Assembly: GCA_902465325.1 (NCBI GenBank)
Contig: CABQMV010000014.1
Location: forward strand, 1 to 23,741
DNA from: an uncultured Oscillospiraceae bacterium
GTDB lineage: Bacteria > Bacillota > Clostridia > UBA1212 > SIG427
Length of the DNA: 23,741 nt
Reading direction: 5' to 3'
Positions 1 through 7,140 of this stretch are shown here, piece by piece. A program made the position numbers and the translations under genes. Within the stretch, counting starts at the first letter, position 1, and the number at the start of each line of letters is the position of its first letter. Below the pieces are notes generated by a model. The model did not search any database. It saw only the letters and a list, made by a program, of their open reading frames with translations, and was not told where the DNA came from.

Positions 1-75
1 CCGCCCTCTCCAACTGGGTGAGGAAATATTCCCAGGTGAAGGTAGATGACGATACCATTCTTTCCGCACGCCACA
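1..75 (+). pseudogene. IS3-family OrfA, C-terminal remnant
   Basis: The reading frame starting at base 3 reads ALSNWVRKYSQVKVDDDTIL, which resembles the end of the helix-turn-helix region and the following linker of IS3-family OrfA proteins. The leucine-zipper coiled coil and terminal FFxxxS-type residues that should follow are missing. Only about eight residues later the sequence moves, in another frame, into OrfB-like sequence. The window begins inside this gene, so the left end of the element is not visible. It is a dead fragment, assigned by motif resemblance. Confidence 0.55.
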
Positions 76-828
76 CTCAGACAGAGACTGAACGCCATCG
101 ACGCCCTGTCCGGTCAGCATTCCGTCTCCATCCTCTGCCGGGTGCAGCACCTACTACAAGCCCCTGCGGCATCAGCCCTCCCGCCGGCAGCAGGAGAATG
201 TGGAGATTCGGAAGCGGATATTGGCACTTTACACCCGGTCCGACAAACGGCTGGGTGCGAAGAAGATGACCCTCTGTCTTGCGCGGGAGCATTGCATTAT
301 CATCAGCGGAGGTCGGGTGTACCGGCTGATGAAACAGATGAGGCTGCCCAAAATGAGCACCGTTAAGCCGCCAAAAGCGGCGGTAAGCAAAGAGGATGCT
401 GGCATCTGCCAGAACCTTCTTTCCCAGAGATTTGACCAGAAAGGTCATCGCCTGCCGGGTCGGGAGCAAAATTGACCGGTTCCTGGCAATTGACACCCTG
501 CGGGATGCTGTAAGGCTGCGGGGCATTTCCAAAGGTGTCATGTTCCATACGGATCGAGGATGTCAGTTTACTTCCGGGGACTTCCGCAAGGTGATCGACG
601 AGCTGGGGATGGTCCAGTCCTTTTCCGCCAAGGGCCACCCCTATGACAACGCTGTCATGGAGTGCTTTTTCAAGTATTTGAAAAAAGAGGAACTGAACCG
701 GCGCAGCTACCGGATCGTCGAGTAGCTCAAGCAGAGCCTGGTGTCCTATATCTCCGGCTTCTACAACGCCCGCAGACCCCACTCCCATAACCGCGGCCTG
801 CCTCCCAATCAGGCTGAAAATACTTTTT
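76..828 (+). pseudogene. IS3-family transposase OrfB (DDE integrase), decayed
   Basis: Pieces of one OrfB protein lie in successive frames. The N-terminus (RLNAIDALSGQHSVSILCRV) is followed near 145 by a frameshift into STYYKPLRHQPSRRQQENVE and an HTH_21-like segment. After NLLSQRFDQKG, near 430, the frame changes again and the stretch carrying the first catalytic Asp is absent. The integrase core continues with FHTDRGCQFTS (second Asp) and PYDNAVMECFFKYLKKE (the Glu). A TAG at 723-725 interrupts the frame before the usual FYNARRPHS...LPPNQAE C-terminus. With two frameshifts, an internal deletion and a stop, it cannot make active transposase. The subgroup is not resolvable, and no terminal inverted repeat or target duplication could be assigned. 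Confidence 0.85.
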
Positions 829-916
829 TCAATAATTTTGCTTGTCCACTTTATGGACTATTGTCCAATTCTTATTATATCATACTTTCCTCGCTCTTTT
901 CAGACACTCTGGCCAC

Positions 917-954
917 GTCGCCGCAAGCTGCATATCGCTTGCGGCGACTTTTTT
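917..954 (+). terminator. Strong intrinsic terminator hairpin
   Basis: A perfect 12-bp stem (GTCGCCGCAAGC / GCTTGCGGCGAC) with an 8-nt loop is followed directly by six T residues. It lies about 90 bp beyond the IS3 remnant and can stop transcription coming from the left edge of the window. Confidence 0.85.
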
Positions 955-1086
955 GTAAAAAGGTCACGCTGCGCCTTTGCTGCCAATCTTTTTTTGGGGC
1001 GCGGGTTTAAATTTTCCATCTGAAATCATAAAAATATCTTTTTTGAAGGTGCGTTTTCAAGAGCCTTTGCAAATGATTAAGAACTG

Positions 1087-1362
1087 TTATGGGATTTCTT
1101 GAAAAGCCTTGTTATTACTGGTGTTTTCAGCACCCGACGCTTTATTGGCTTCTAACATTATTTCATAACAAATTACGGCGACAAATAGCCCCATACGAAA
1201 ATACAACATCGTTGGTTCGTACTGCCACAACTTCATATTTTCTGTATAATCGCCATTATTTCTGAAAAAAATAAACTCGCTTTCGACGGTAAAATCGAGA
1301 AGCAATTTACCATTCGTGTATTTTTCAACATAAAGATTCGCATATTTAATTAGATAATACAT
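1087..1362 (-). CDS. Hypothetical 91-residue protein downstream of an excisionase-type HTH gene
   Basis: This is a small AT-rich gene of unknown function that I do not recognise. The in-frame ATG at 1368 is only 2 nt from the AAAAAGGAG ribosome binding site, whereas the ATG at 1362 has a normal 8-nt spacing, so I chose the shorter start. Its middle is rich in aromatic residues, and residues roughly 52-66 (LYFRMGLFVAVICYEIML) are hydrophobic enough to be a single membrane-contacting helix. The C-terminal 25 residues are polar. It starts 17 bp after the upstream HTH gene on the same strand, so the two are probably cotranscribed. Similar small gene pairs occur in degenerate integrative elements. 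Confidence 0.55.
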   Translation of the reverse strand: MYYLIKYANLYVEKYTNGKLLLDFTVESEFIFFRNNGDYTENMKLWQYEPTMLYFRMGLFVAVICYEIMLEANKASGAENTSNNKAFQEIP

Positions 1363-1379
1363 ATACATAACTCCTTTTT

Positions 1380-1565
1380 CTATTCTTTTGCTTTTCCACT
1401 ATTGACCCACTCATCAATTTCAGATATTTTGAATTTCCACTTCTTGCCTATCTTGTGGGCGGGCATTTCTTTGGTTGCAATCCAACGCAGGGCAGTATCT
1501 CGGCTGATTCCGAGATATTTCATAATCTCGGGCATTGAATAATAGCGATCCGGTATCTCTTTCAT
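1380..1565 (-). CDS. Excisionase-family / MerR-like helix-turn-helix DNA-binding protein
   Basis: The 61-residue protein is essentially one winged helix-turn-helix domain of the excisionase (HTH_17) type. The signature runs YYSMPEIMKYLGISRDTALR, then the wing HKIGKKWKFKISEIDEWV. The start is the ATG at 1565, preceded by GAGGTG at good spacing; the reading frame is open further upstream, but that extension lacks a ribosome binding site and domain similarity. Proteins of this family direct excision of integrative elements or act as small regulators next to restriction-modification genes. No integrase is visible on this side of the window, so the role is open. It probably forms an operon with the 91-residue gene that follows. 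Confidence 0.8.
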   Translation of the reverse strand: MKEIPDRYYSMPEIMKYLGISRDTALRWIATKEMPAHKIGKKWKFKISEIDEWVNSGKAKE

Positions 1566-1673
1566 AGTTACACCTCGTAATCTTGATGAATATATTTTAT
1601 TATAAAAACACTTATTTGTAAATATACTGCATAATACTGTACGGTTATAAGTTGCAATTTTACTTGCTTTTTT

Positions 1674-1705
1674 AATGTACGCCTGCAATATTGTGGGCGT
1701 ACATT
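1674..1705. repeat. 10-bp perfect inverted repeat
   Basis: AATGTACGCC and GGCGTACATT face each other across 12 bp in the gap between the HTH gene and the DUF3789-like gene. The T-rich flank is short on both strands, so terminator function is possible but weak; an operator for the neighbouring HTH protein is an alternative. Confidence 0.5.
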
Positions 1706-1711
1706 TTAAAT

Positions 1712-1900
1712 TTAGAAAGGCGGAATTTTGTAATACAGCAAGGAGGAATTGTAATGTTCAGAGAAGCAATGTTGAAAGACCGTTGAACAAAACAGAATTC
1801 GGCTCATAAGGCTGTGTGTGACCGAGAGAGCGCAGTTCAGCATTACGCCTGCGATTGTGCCAAGCGTGAAAGACAGAAAATGTGATACTGCGCTCCACAT
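1712..1900 (-). CDS. Small membrane protein, DUF3789-like
   Basis: A 62-residue protein starts MWSAVSHFLSFTLGTIAGVM. Its first 28 residues form one hydrophobic transmembrane segment of the kind seen in DUF3789 microproteins carried by integrative elements of Clostridia (WxxxxxFLxFxLGxxAGVxLMC pattern). The ATG at 1900 has an excellent AGGAGGTG site 7 nt upstream, which decides the start over an in-frame ATG at 1942. The part after about residue 32 does not look like the usual short polar tail and may be a frameshifted extension. The family's function is not known. Tandem hairpins lie upstream, and the HTH gene follows downstream on the same strand after about 145 bp. Confidence 0.55.
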   Translation of the reverse strand: MWSAVSHFLSFTLGTIAGVMLNCALSVTHSLMSRILFCSTVFQHCFSEHYNSSLLYYKIPPF

Positions 1901-1930
1901 GTGCCGCACCTCCTTTGAATCTTGAATATG

Positions 1931-1964
1931 AAAAAAGCGCAAAGGGATAAAAACACCTTTGCGC
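1931..1964 (-). terminator. Intrinsic terminator on the minus strand
   Basis: On the minus strand GCGCAAAGG and CCTTTGCGC form a 9-bp stem around a 10-nt loop, followed by six Ts. It would stop transcripts arriving from the 2100-2900 region before the DUF3789-like gene. Confidence 0.8.
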
Positions 1965-1978
1965 CAGAGTTATATAGC

Positions 1979-2006
1979 AAAACGCCGCAGAAAAGATCTG
2001 CGGCGT
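1979..2006 (-). terminator. Second hairpin, tandem with the preceding terminator
   Basis: ACGCCGCAG and CTGCGGCGT form a perfect 9-bp stem with a 7-nt loop, followed on the minus strand by TTTGC. The T-run is short, so it is probably an auxiliary element of a double terminator behind the truncated DUF6144-like gene. Confidence 0.6.
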
Positions 2007-2101
2007 AAATTCATAGCATTTAGTTTTGGTTGACAACTTAGGATTTATCCTTTCATTTGCTCCATTCAGTTTGTCAAAATGGCTTCCACTATCTCTGAAA
2101 T

Positions 2102-2400
2102 TTATTCTACCGTCACATGAAAGCGACATTTCTCAGCACCTTGTAAAACTGTTTCAATCGTTTTTACTGTAATTATTTTGTCTGGCAACAACTGTTCCAG
2201 AATATACAGTACGCTTTGTCTGGAACATTCGCAGTGCGTTTTATCGCTTATCTTTCCTGATAAGACTTCAGAACAAACACATTTTGGATAACCTACTTCA
2301 TAAATGTGTCCCGGCTCAATTACTTTACTAAAGAAGCCTTCTGTATCCCCATATTTTTTATATTGTTCGTCCAGACTGCACCCACATTCTTTAAACTGAT
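2102..2400 (-). pseudogene. C-terminal fragment of a DUF6144-like cysteine-rich protein, no start codon
   Basis: The minus strand has an open frame of about 100 codons with no ATG at all, so ordinary ORF finding misses it. It reads as the end of a protein: ECGCSLDEQYKKYGDTEGFF, then GYPKCVCSEV, THCECSRQSVLYILEQLLP and GAEKCRFHVTVE before a TAA. The spacing of CxC, YPxCxC, CxCSR and the final CRF motif resembles the C-terminal domain of DUF6144 / aminothiazoline-carboxylate-hydrolase-like proteins of Clostridia. Upstream the frame runs into a stop inside the end of the SOD-like gene, so the N-terminal half is lost. The family assignment is by motif memory and moderate only; that it is truncated coding sequence is more certain. 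Confidence 0.55.
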
Positions 2401-2907
2401 TTACAGAAGCAGATAATTTCTTTTAATAGGGCCGCAGGCTATCTTTTGTCCTGAATTTCCTGACGGCTGACTGGTAAAATCATCAGGCATACTGTGAAGT
2501 ACTACCGTTTTTCCAACAATCTCTTTTATATTTAAGCGGTCTGTTAATATGGCGCTCAGAGCTGTTCCGTTGTTTGAGAATATCGGCGGCAGATCTCCTG
2601 CGTGTTGAGGGTGGGGACAGCCGTCCGGATTGTAATGGGGCCCTGTGTCAGCAAAGGGGTCCTCTTCATTGCCGCGGCAAAACTTTCCCTGGTGGATGTG
2701 TAGTCCGTATATTCCGTTATGGCAGGCTTTTTCTTTTTCTCTGTCAGGCAGTCCTGATAAAGAAATTGTTACCAAAAGGCCCTGGGTTGTTTCATAAAAA
2801 AGAATATGTCCCCGTATTTCGGGAAACTGTGCGGAGCCGCGGAGTTGCGCTTGTGCTCCAGGTCTGCGCTGCAGTATTGTTTTTGCTATTTCTGTATCAG
2901 ATATCAT
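2401..2907 (-). CDS. Cu/Zn superoxide dismutase-like protein, cytoplasmic
   Basis: This 168-residue protein has the full Cu/Zn-SOD ligand set: H70 and H72 (LHIHQG), bridging H91 (GPHYNP), H99, H102 and D105 (CPHPQHAGDLPP), and H138 (VLHS). The structural disulfide pair is also likely present (C77, C158). The family dismutates superoxide to peroxide and oxygen. The usual catalytic arginine near the C-terminus (GNAGSRLACG in animal enzymes) is lysine here (GNSGQKIACG, K155), which may lower substrate guidance. No signal peptide is present, unlike most bacterial Cu/Zn SODs. The start has a GAGGT site about 6 nt upstream. It stands alone, and its end overlaps the frame of the fragment behind it. 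Many anaerobic Clostridia carry such SOD-like genes of untested activity. Confidence 0.88.
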   Translation of the reverse strand: MISDTEIAKTILQRRPGAQAQLRGSAQFPEIRGHILFYETTQGLLVTISLSGLPDREKEKACHNGIYGLHIHQGKFCRGNEEDPFADTGPHYNPDGCPHPQHAGDLPPIFSNNGTALSAILTDRLNIKEIVGKTVVLHSMPDDFTSQPSGNSGQKIACGPIKRNYLLL

Positions 2908-3064
2908 TTTGACCTCATTTTTTTATTTCCTATATAAGTATAGTATGTTTTAAAAGAGAATTGTGATTTTTGCCAACTTGTTTTTTCAAAATGTAAATTT
3001 AAAAATGGAAAATTTTTTATATTTGTCCCGCTGTAGAATATAGTTGATTTTTTATAAAATTTAC

Positions 3065-3093
3065 TTGACAAACAGAGCTGGAGGGACTATTAT
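3065..3093 (+). promoter_or_regulatory. Sigma-A promoter for the LamG-fold protein
   Basis: A perfect -35 TTGACA is followed after 17 nt by the -10 TATTAT. The start codon of the secreted protein lies about 38 nt downstream of the -10, with AGGAGG in between. Confidence 0.85.
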
Positions 3094-3130
3094 AAAAACA
3101 CAGTTGTTATTTTACATAGGAGGATTTATT

Positions 3131-4075
3131 ATGGTTAGAAAGTTTTTGCCTTTAGTTATGACAGCTGCCGTTGCTGCATCTCTTTGTTTGGTACCAGCTT
3201 CCGCTGCTACATTAGAAGATTGCCTGGTGCTGAATGTAGATTTCAGTACAGGAAACTGGGAGGACAGTTCTCCTAGTGCATGCATGGTAGAGAAGGCAGA
3301 TCGCGGCGATATTACATTTGAAACCGATGAAGAATTGGGCAAGACAGTTGCTAGATTTCAAGAAGCCTGTTTGCAGTACACTTTAAAGGATTATGGAGAG
3401 GTTACTTCTAATTTTACGATAGAGGCTTATGTTAATGTGGCAAAGCAGAGTGGTTTTGCTTTGATTTGCGGTACATACTGGTTTAATACCAGGTCCGGAG
3501 CGGGGATTAGTTGCGGTTCCTTTACAGACTCCGCCTCCGGGCAGACCATTGGTTTCAGAAGAGGCCTGTCATCTCTTTCCGGCACTGGTAGCGACACCAT
3601 TACGGTATACGGAAATAAAGATACCAGCTTCGATCAGTGGGTACACTTGGTATATGTTCATGAGGGAAATATGGAGTATTTCTATATGAACGGAACCCCT
3701 ATCGCTGCCAATGGCACGGACAGTACGGATCCGCTGCCCCAGAATGAAGGAGAAGGTTTCCGGATAGGCGCTTACAATAAAGCTCACAATTTTGATGTAA
3801 AGGATATGAAAGCTTCTTTTGTAAGAGTATACAATACAGCGGTTACTTCCGAGGAGGTTCAGAGTTTGTATGCGGACCGTAACGGAGAGGGCGGAAGTTC
3901 TAATGACAATAACAGCCCCGAGCCTACGACTCCGTCAGATCCTACTCCGGTTGCACCGAGTCCTACGAAAAAGCCTAACCAGACAGACAATGCCGCTACT
4001 TTTGATTTAGGACTTGTTTCTCTGGCGGCGGTTGCACTCTCTTCTGTTGTAGCAGTAAAGAGAAAGAGAAAATAA
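3131..4075 (+). CDS. Secreted LamG/concanavalin-A-like lectin-fold protein with C-terminal membrane anchor
   Basis: The 314-residue precursor begins with a clear signal peptide (MVRKFLPLVMTAAVAASLCL, likely cut after VPASA at residue 25). The start is the ATG after AGGAGG, not the longer in-frame ATG at 3044, which lies upstream of the promoter. Residues about 32-255 look like a LamG_3-type jelly-roll domain: LNVDFSTGNWEDSS at the start, FTIEAYVNV, then WVHLVYVHEG and the closing strand FRIGAYNKA with VRVYNTAVTSEEV. A proline/serine/threonine linker follows, then a hydrophobic helix and the charged tail KRKRK, with no LPxTG motif. The protein probably sits at the cell surface and may bind glycans; no catalytic residues could be identified. 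It is a single-gene unit with its own promoter and terminator. Confidence 0.82.
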   Translation: MVRKFLPLVMTAAVAASLCLVPASAATLEDCLVLNVDFSTGNWEDSSPSACMVEKADRGDITFETDEELGKTVARFQEACLQYTLKDYGEVTSNFTIEAYVNVAKQSGFALICGTYWFNTRSGAGISCGSFTDSASGQTIGFRRGLSSLSGTGSDTITVYGNKDTSFDQWVHLVYVHEGNMEYFYMNGTPIAANGTDSTDPLPQNEGEGFRIGAYNKAHNFDVKDMKASFVRVYNTAVTSEEVQSLYADRNGEGGSSNDNNSPEPTTPSDPTPVAPSPTKKPNQTDNAATFDLGLVSLAAVALSSVVAVKRKRK

Positions 4076-4103
4076 GAAAACTATAATTATTACCCAACCT
4101 TTT

Positions 4104-4139
4104 CACTCCGCCTGTTTCAGGCGGAGTGATTTTTTATTT
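4104..4139 (+). terminator. Intrinsic terminator after the LamG-fold gene
   Basis: A perfect 11-bp stem, CACTCCGCCTG / CAGGCGGAGTG, with a TTT loop, is followed by ATTTTTTATTTT. Confidence 0.93.
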
Positions 4140-4145
4140 TAACTA

Positions 4146-4174
4146 TTGACATATAAGCATTTTGAGCATATAAT
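4146..4174 (+). promoter_or_regulatory. Consensus sigma-A promoter for the T-box/trpB transcript
   Basis: TTGACA and TATAAT are both perfect matches, separated by exactly 17 nt. Transcription would start near 4181, just ahead of the T-box leader. Confidence 0.92.
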
Positions 4175-4184
4175 AAACAAGGAA

Positions 4185-4463
4185 GAATATATGTGAAACC
4201 GTTGAGCGAGAGTAGTACTTTCTGAGCGGGAGCTGGTACAGAGAGCTGATTATGGTGGAATTCAGCCCAGCCGCAGAAACGAATGGACTCGTGAGGGCGA
4301 CTTGAGCAGAATTTATTTCTGTTAGGGAAGACGGGAGCCTGCCGTTATAAGGGCGACTGTATTATTGTACAGAGAGAGCATTCGAAAGAATGAATTTAGG
4401 TGGTACCGCAGGCGTTGGTTTTCAGCACTTGTCCTATAATGAGGACAGGTGCTTTTATTTTTT
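4185..4463 (+). promoter_or_regulatory. T-box leader, probably tryptophan-specific
   Basis: T-box leaders read the charging of one tRNA. The signature T-box AGGTGGTACCGC lies at 4398-4409, just before the terminator. Stem I landmarks are in the expected order: GAGAGTAGTA (AGUA side of the loop E motif) near 4207, AGAGAGCTG near 4240, GGTGGAA, then GAATGGAC, where GAA is followed by the candidate specifier UGG at 4284-4286 and a purine. UGG is the tryptophan codon and fits the downstream trpB gene. Uncharged tRNA(Trp) would stabilise the antiterminator and allow trpB expression. The T-box calls as a class are firm; the exact specifier was picked by eye. The TGGT bulge pairs best with an A discriminator, although tRNA(Trp) commonly has G73, so a G-U pair would be needed. 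Confidence 0.9.
4424..4463 (+). terminator. Regulated terminator of the T-box leader
   Basis: AGCACTTGTCCT and AGGACAGGTGCT form a 12-bp stem with one G-T pair and a 6-nt loop, followed by TTTATTTTTT. In T-box riboswitches this hairpin competes with the antiterminator that uses the T-box sequence just upstream. Confidence 0.9.
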
Positions 4464-4490
4464 AGATTAGAATAAGAAAGGATGATGAAA

Positions 4491-5858
4491 ATGAGAGAAA
4501 TTCCCTACAAAATTTATTTAAATGAAAATGAGATTCCAAAGCAGTGGTATAATGTGCGGGCGGATATGAAGCAGAAGCCTGCGCCGCTGTTGAATCCGGC
4601 TACTTTGGAGCCCATGGGATATGAGGATTTACGTCCAGTCTTTTGCGATGAGCTAATCCGGCAGGAGTTGGATAATGATACCGCTTATATTGATATTCCT
4701 GAGGAAATACAGGACTTTTATAAGATGTATCGGCCTTCTCCGCTGGTGCGTGCGTATTTTCTGGAAAAAGCATTGGATACACCCGCAAAAATATACTATA
4801 AATTTGAGGGAAACAATACTTCCGGAAGTCATAAATTGAATTCTGCTATTGCCCAGGCCTACTATGCTAAAAAGCAGGGCCTGAAAGGGGTAACGACAGA
4901 AACTGGAGCGGGACAGTGGGGAACCGCATTGTCTATGGCCTGTTCTTATTTTGGTCTGGACTGTAAAGTGTATATGGTAAAGGTCTCCTATGAGCAGAAG
5001 CCTTTCAGACGGGAGGTTATGCGTACTTACGGAGCCAATGTTACCCCGTCGCCTTCTGATACAACCCGCGTAGGCAGAAAAATCCTGGAGGAATTTCCCG
5101 GTACCTCAGGAAGTCTGGGCTGCGCCATTTCTGAGGCCGTTGAAGCGGCTGTATCTACAGAAGGATACCGCTATGTTTTAGGTTCTGTTTTATCACAGGT
5201 TTTACTGCATCAGTCTGTTATTGGTCTTGAGAGCAAAACTGCCATGGATAAATACGGGATCCGTCCGGATATCATTATTGGCTGTGCCGGCGGAGGTTCC
5301 AACCTGGGAGGACTGATTTCTCCGTTCATGGGTGAAAAGCTGCGGGGAGAAGCGGATTATCGGATCATTGCTGTAGAGCCGGCCTCCTGTCCCTCCTTTA
5401 CCAGAGGAAAATTTGCCTATGATTTCTGCGATACGGGAATGGTTTGTCCTCTGGCTAAAATGTATACGCTGGGCTCCGGCTTTATTCCCTCGGCGAATCA
5501 CGCCGGCGGTCTGCGCTACCATGGTATGAGCTCGATTTTATCACAGCTCTACCACGATGGGTTCATGGAGGCCGTATCTGTGGAACAGACCGAGGTATTC
5601 CGGGCGGCGGAAAAATTTGCCCGCTGTGAAGGAATTTTGCCTGCTCCTGAAAGCAGCCACGCTATTTTGGCGGCCATGAATGAAGCGCTGAAATGTCGGG
5701 AAACCGGGGAGTCAAAAACCATTTTGTTTGGCCTTACCGGCACCGGGTATTTCGATATGGTGGCGTACCAGAAATTTAATGACGGAGAAATGTCAGACAG
5801 TGTTCCTACCGATGCAGAATTGGAAAAATCATTTGCACAGCTGCCTGAAGTCAATTAA
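4491..5858 (+). CDS. trpB: Tryptophan synthase beta chain, TrpB2 type
   Basis: The 455-residue PLP enzyme joins indole and serine to make tryptophan. Its N-terminus (MREIPYKIYLNENEIPKQWY) and greater length than classical TrpB (about 400) mark the TrpB2 branch. The PLP lysine is K115 in GSHKLN, ETGAGQWG lies at 137-144, and the phosphate-binding loop is GCAGGGSNLGG. Three in-frame ATGs cluster at the start; the one at 4491 has the best spacing (8 nt) from AAAGGA. There is no trpA or other trp gene beside it, so it probably salvages free indole. TrpB2 enzymes usually do not depend on TrpA. Control by the T-box leader ties expression to tryptophan starvation. Confidence 0.93.
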   Translation: MREIPYKIYLNENEIPKQWYNVRADMKQKPAPLLNPATLEPMGYEDLRPVFCDELIRQELDNDTAYIDIPEEIQDFYKMYRPSPLVRAYFLEKALDTPAKIYYKFEGNNTSGSHKLNSAIAQAYYAKKQGLKGVTTETGAGQWGTALSMACSYFGLDCKVYMVKVSYEQKPFRREVMRTYGANVTPSPSDTTRVGRKILEEFPGTSGSLGCAISEAVEAAVSTEGYRYVLGSVLSQVLLHQSVIGLESKTAMDKYGIRPDIIIGCAGGGSNLGGLISPFMGEKLRGEADYRIIAVEPASCPSFTRGKFAYDFCDTGMVCPLAKMYTLGSGFIPSANHAGGLRYHGMSSILSQLYHDGFMEAVSVEQTEVFRAAEKFARCEGILPAPESSHAILAAMNEALKCRETGESKTILFGLTGTGYFDMVAYQKFNDGEMSDSVPTDAELEKSFAQLPEVN

Positions 5859-5875
5859 TAAAGAGAAGATTTGCG

Positions 5876-5907
5876 GACCCCGAAAGCATCGCTTTCGGGG
5901 TCTTGTG
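5876..5907 (+). terminator. Intrinsic terminator after trpB
   Basis: A perfect 12-bp stem, GACCCCGAAAGC / GCTTTCGGGGTC, with a 3-nt loop, is followed by the imperfect tract TTGTGTTG. The stem is very stable although the T-tract is broken. Confidence 0.75.
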
Positions 5908-6100
5908 TTGTCTGCTGTACTGTATTGGAATCGCTTTTTTCTGTAAAAAGAAAGCTTTTTTTGCCTTGTTCTGAATGTGAGCATATGGTAAACTATAAAA
6001 AGGGCGAAATAGACGTCTTGTGCGTTTGTTATAAGGCAAAGAGGCCTGAGCTGCCTGTGCAGGCGCTGTCATGATATTGAAATAAGGATCGGTGATTTGA

Positions 6101-7138
6101 ATGGGAAAGAGACATTTGTCTACTTATAATGAAGGGGCGTATGCAGAATATCGAATTCCTGGGATTGTCTGTACCGGTAAAAATACGCTGCTGGCATACT
6201 GTGAAGGACGCAGCGGCGGTACGGACTGGGGGAAAATAGAAATCATTTTATGGCGAAGCCAAGCACCCGCCCAGGGGACGGACAGGAGCTGGCAGGGACC
6301 TTTTGTACTGATTCCCAGTGAGCAGGAGGAGACAGTCAACAACGCCAATATGATAGTAGACGGCGATACCATTCATTTGATCTATCATATAAATTATAGG
6401 AGAGCTTTTTATAAAAAAAGTACAGACGATGGGCTTTCCTGGACGGAGCCTAGGGAGATCACTTATGCTTTTGACGGCTTTCGTTCTAGAAAGGAGTGGT
6501 TTGTCTCTGCCTCCGGTCCCAGTCACGGAATTGTTATGCAGTCCGGGCGGCTGGTTATGCCCGTATGGGTAGGCGGCAATGCTGACGACGATAAAGCACA
6601 CTGGCCTGCCTGTCCCGGTGTGATATACAGTGATGATCGGGGAGAGACCTGGAAAGCAGGCGGTCTGCTTCAAGATGAGCTGATTGGAAATTCCAGTGAG
6701 GCTGTGGTAGCAGAGCTGTCTGACGGATGCCTGATGATTAATATGAGAAACGGGAACCCGGCGAAACTTCGGGCGGTAGCTGTCAGCCAGGATGGCGGCG
6801 AAAGCTTCGGTCCGGCTTTTCTGGATCCGCAGCTGAAGGACCCTGAGTGCTCAGCGGGGATGATTGCTTACCGGAATAAGCTGTATTTTGCCAACTGTGA
6901 CACTTCGGGAGATCCGGAGGATTCTCGGGTCAATCTTACGTTAAAGGTTAGCGAGGATGACGGAAGGACCTGGACTCCTGTGGTGAAAATTGAAGACAGG
7001 GCCGGATATTCAGACCTGTGCGTGGACAGAGACGGCCGCGTATACTGTTTTTATGAGTGCGAAAGACCGGAGGTACACAACGGCTCTTTTCCTCAGCTGC
7101 ATTTGACGGTTTTTGACATGGAAAAACCCGCCCAATAA
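6101..7138 (+). CDS. Exo-alpha-sialidase, GH33-type, no signal peptide
   Basis: The family removes terminal sialic acids (EC 3.2.1.18). The 345-residue protein is one six-bladed propeller domain. The hallmark YRIP motif gives R18, and four Asp boxes (SxDxGxxW/F) lie at about 107-114, 177-184, 229-236 and 284-291. Candidate catalytic residues are D42 (GGTDWG, acid/base), E200 (NSSEAVV), R216, R276 and the nucleophile Y303 (AGYSDL). It starts MGKRHLSTYN with no signal peptide or anchor, so it probably acts inside the cell on imported oligosaccharides or sialo-conjugates. It sits alone between trpB and the large redox operon, whose promoter begins 2 bp after this stop codon. No nan catabolic genes are in the window, so the true substrate is uncertain. 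Confidence 0.88.
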   Translation: MGKRHLSTYNEGAYAEYRIPGIVCTGKNTLLAYCEGRSGGTDWGKIEIILWRSQAPAQGTDRSWQGPFVLIPSEQEETVNNANMIVDGDTIHLIYHINYRRAFYKKSTDDGLSWTEPREITYAFDGFRSRKEWFVSASGPSHGIVMQSGRLVMPVWVGGNADDDKAHWPACPGVIYSDDRGETWKAGGLLQDELIGNSSEAVVAELSDGCLMINMRNGNPAKLRAVAVSQDGGESFGPAFLDPQLKDPECSAGMIAYRNKLYFANCDTSGDPEDSRVNLTLKVSEDDGRTWTPVVKIEDRAGYSDLCVDRDGRVYCFYECERPEVHNGSFPQLHLTVFDMEKPAQ

Positions 7139-7140
7139 GA

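Noticed and set aside
1758..2129. 123-codon minus-strand open frame
   Set aside because: It runs through two strong terminator hairpins and conflicts with the better supported DUF3789-like gene and DUF6144-like fragment.
4185..4463. tRNA gene or other riboswitch class
   Set aside because: The AGGTGGTACCGC box, the terminator hairpin and the trpB gene just downstream fit a T-box leader; no cloverleaf with CCA end could be drawn.
5960..6000. Promoter TTGTTC-N17-TAAACT ahead of the sialidase gene
   Set aside because: Only three of six and four of six positions match the consensus, too weak to list; the sialidase promoter remains unassigned.
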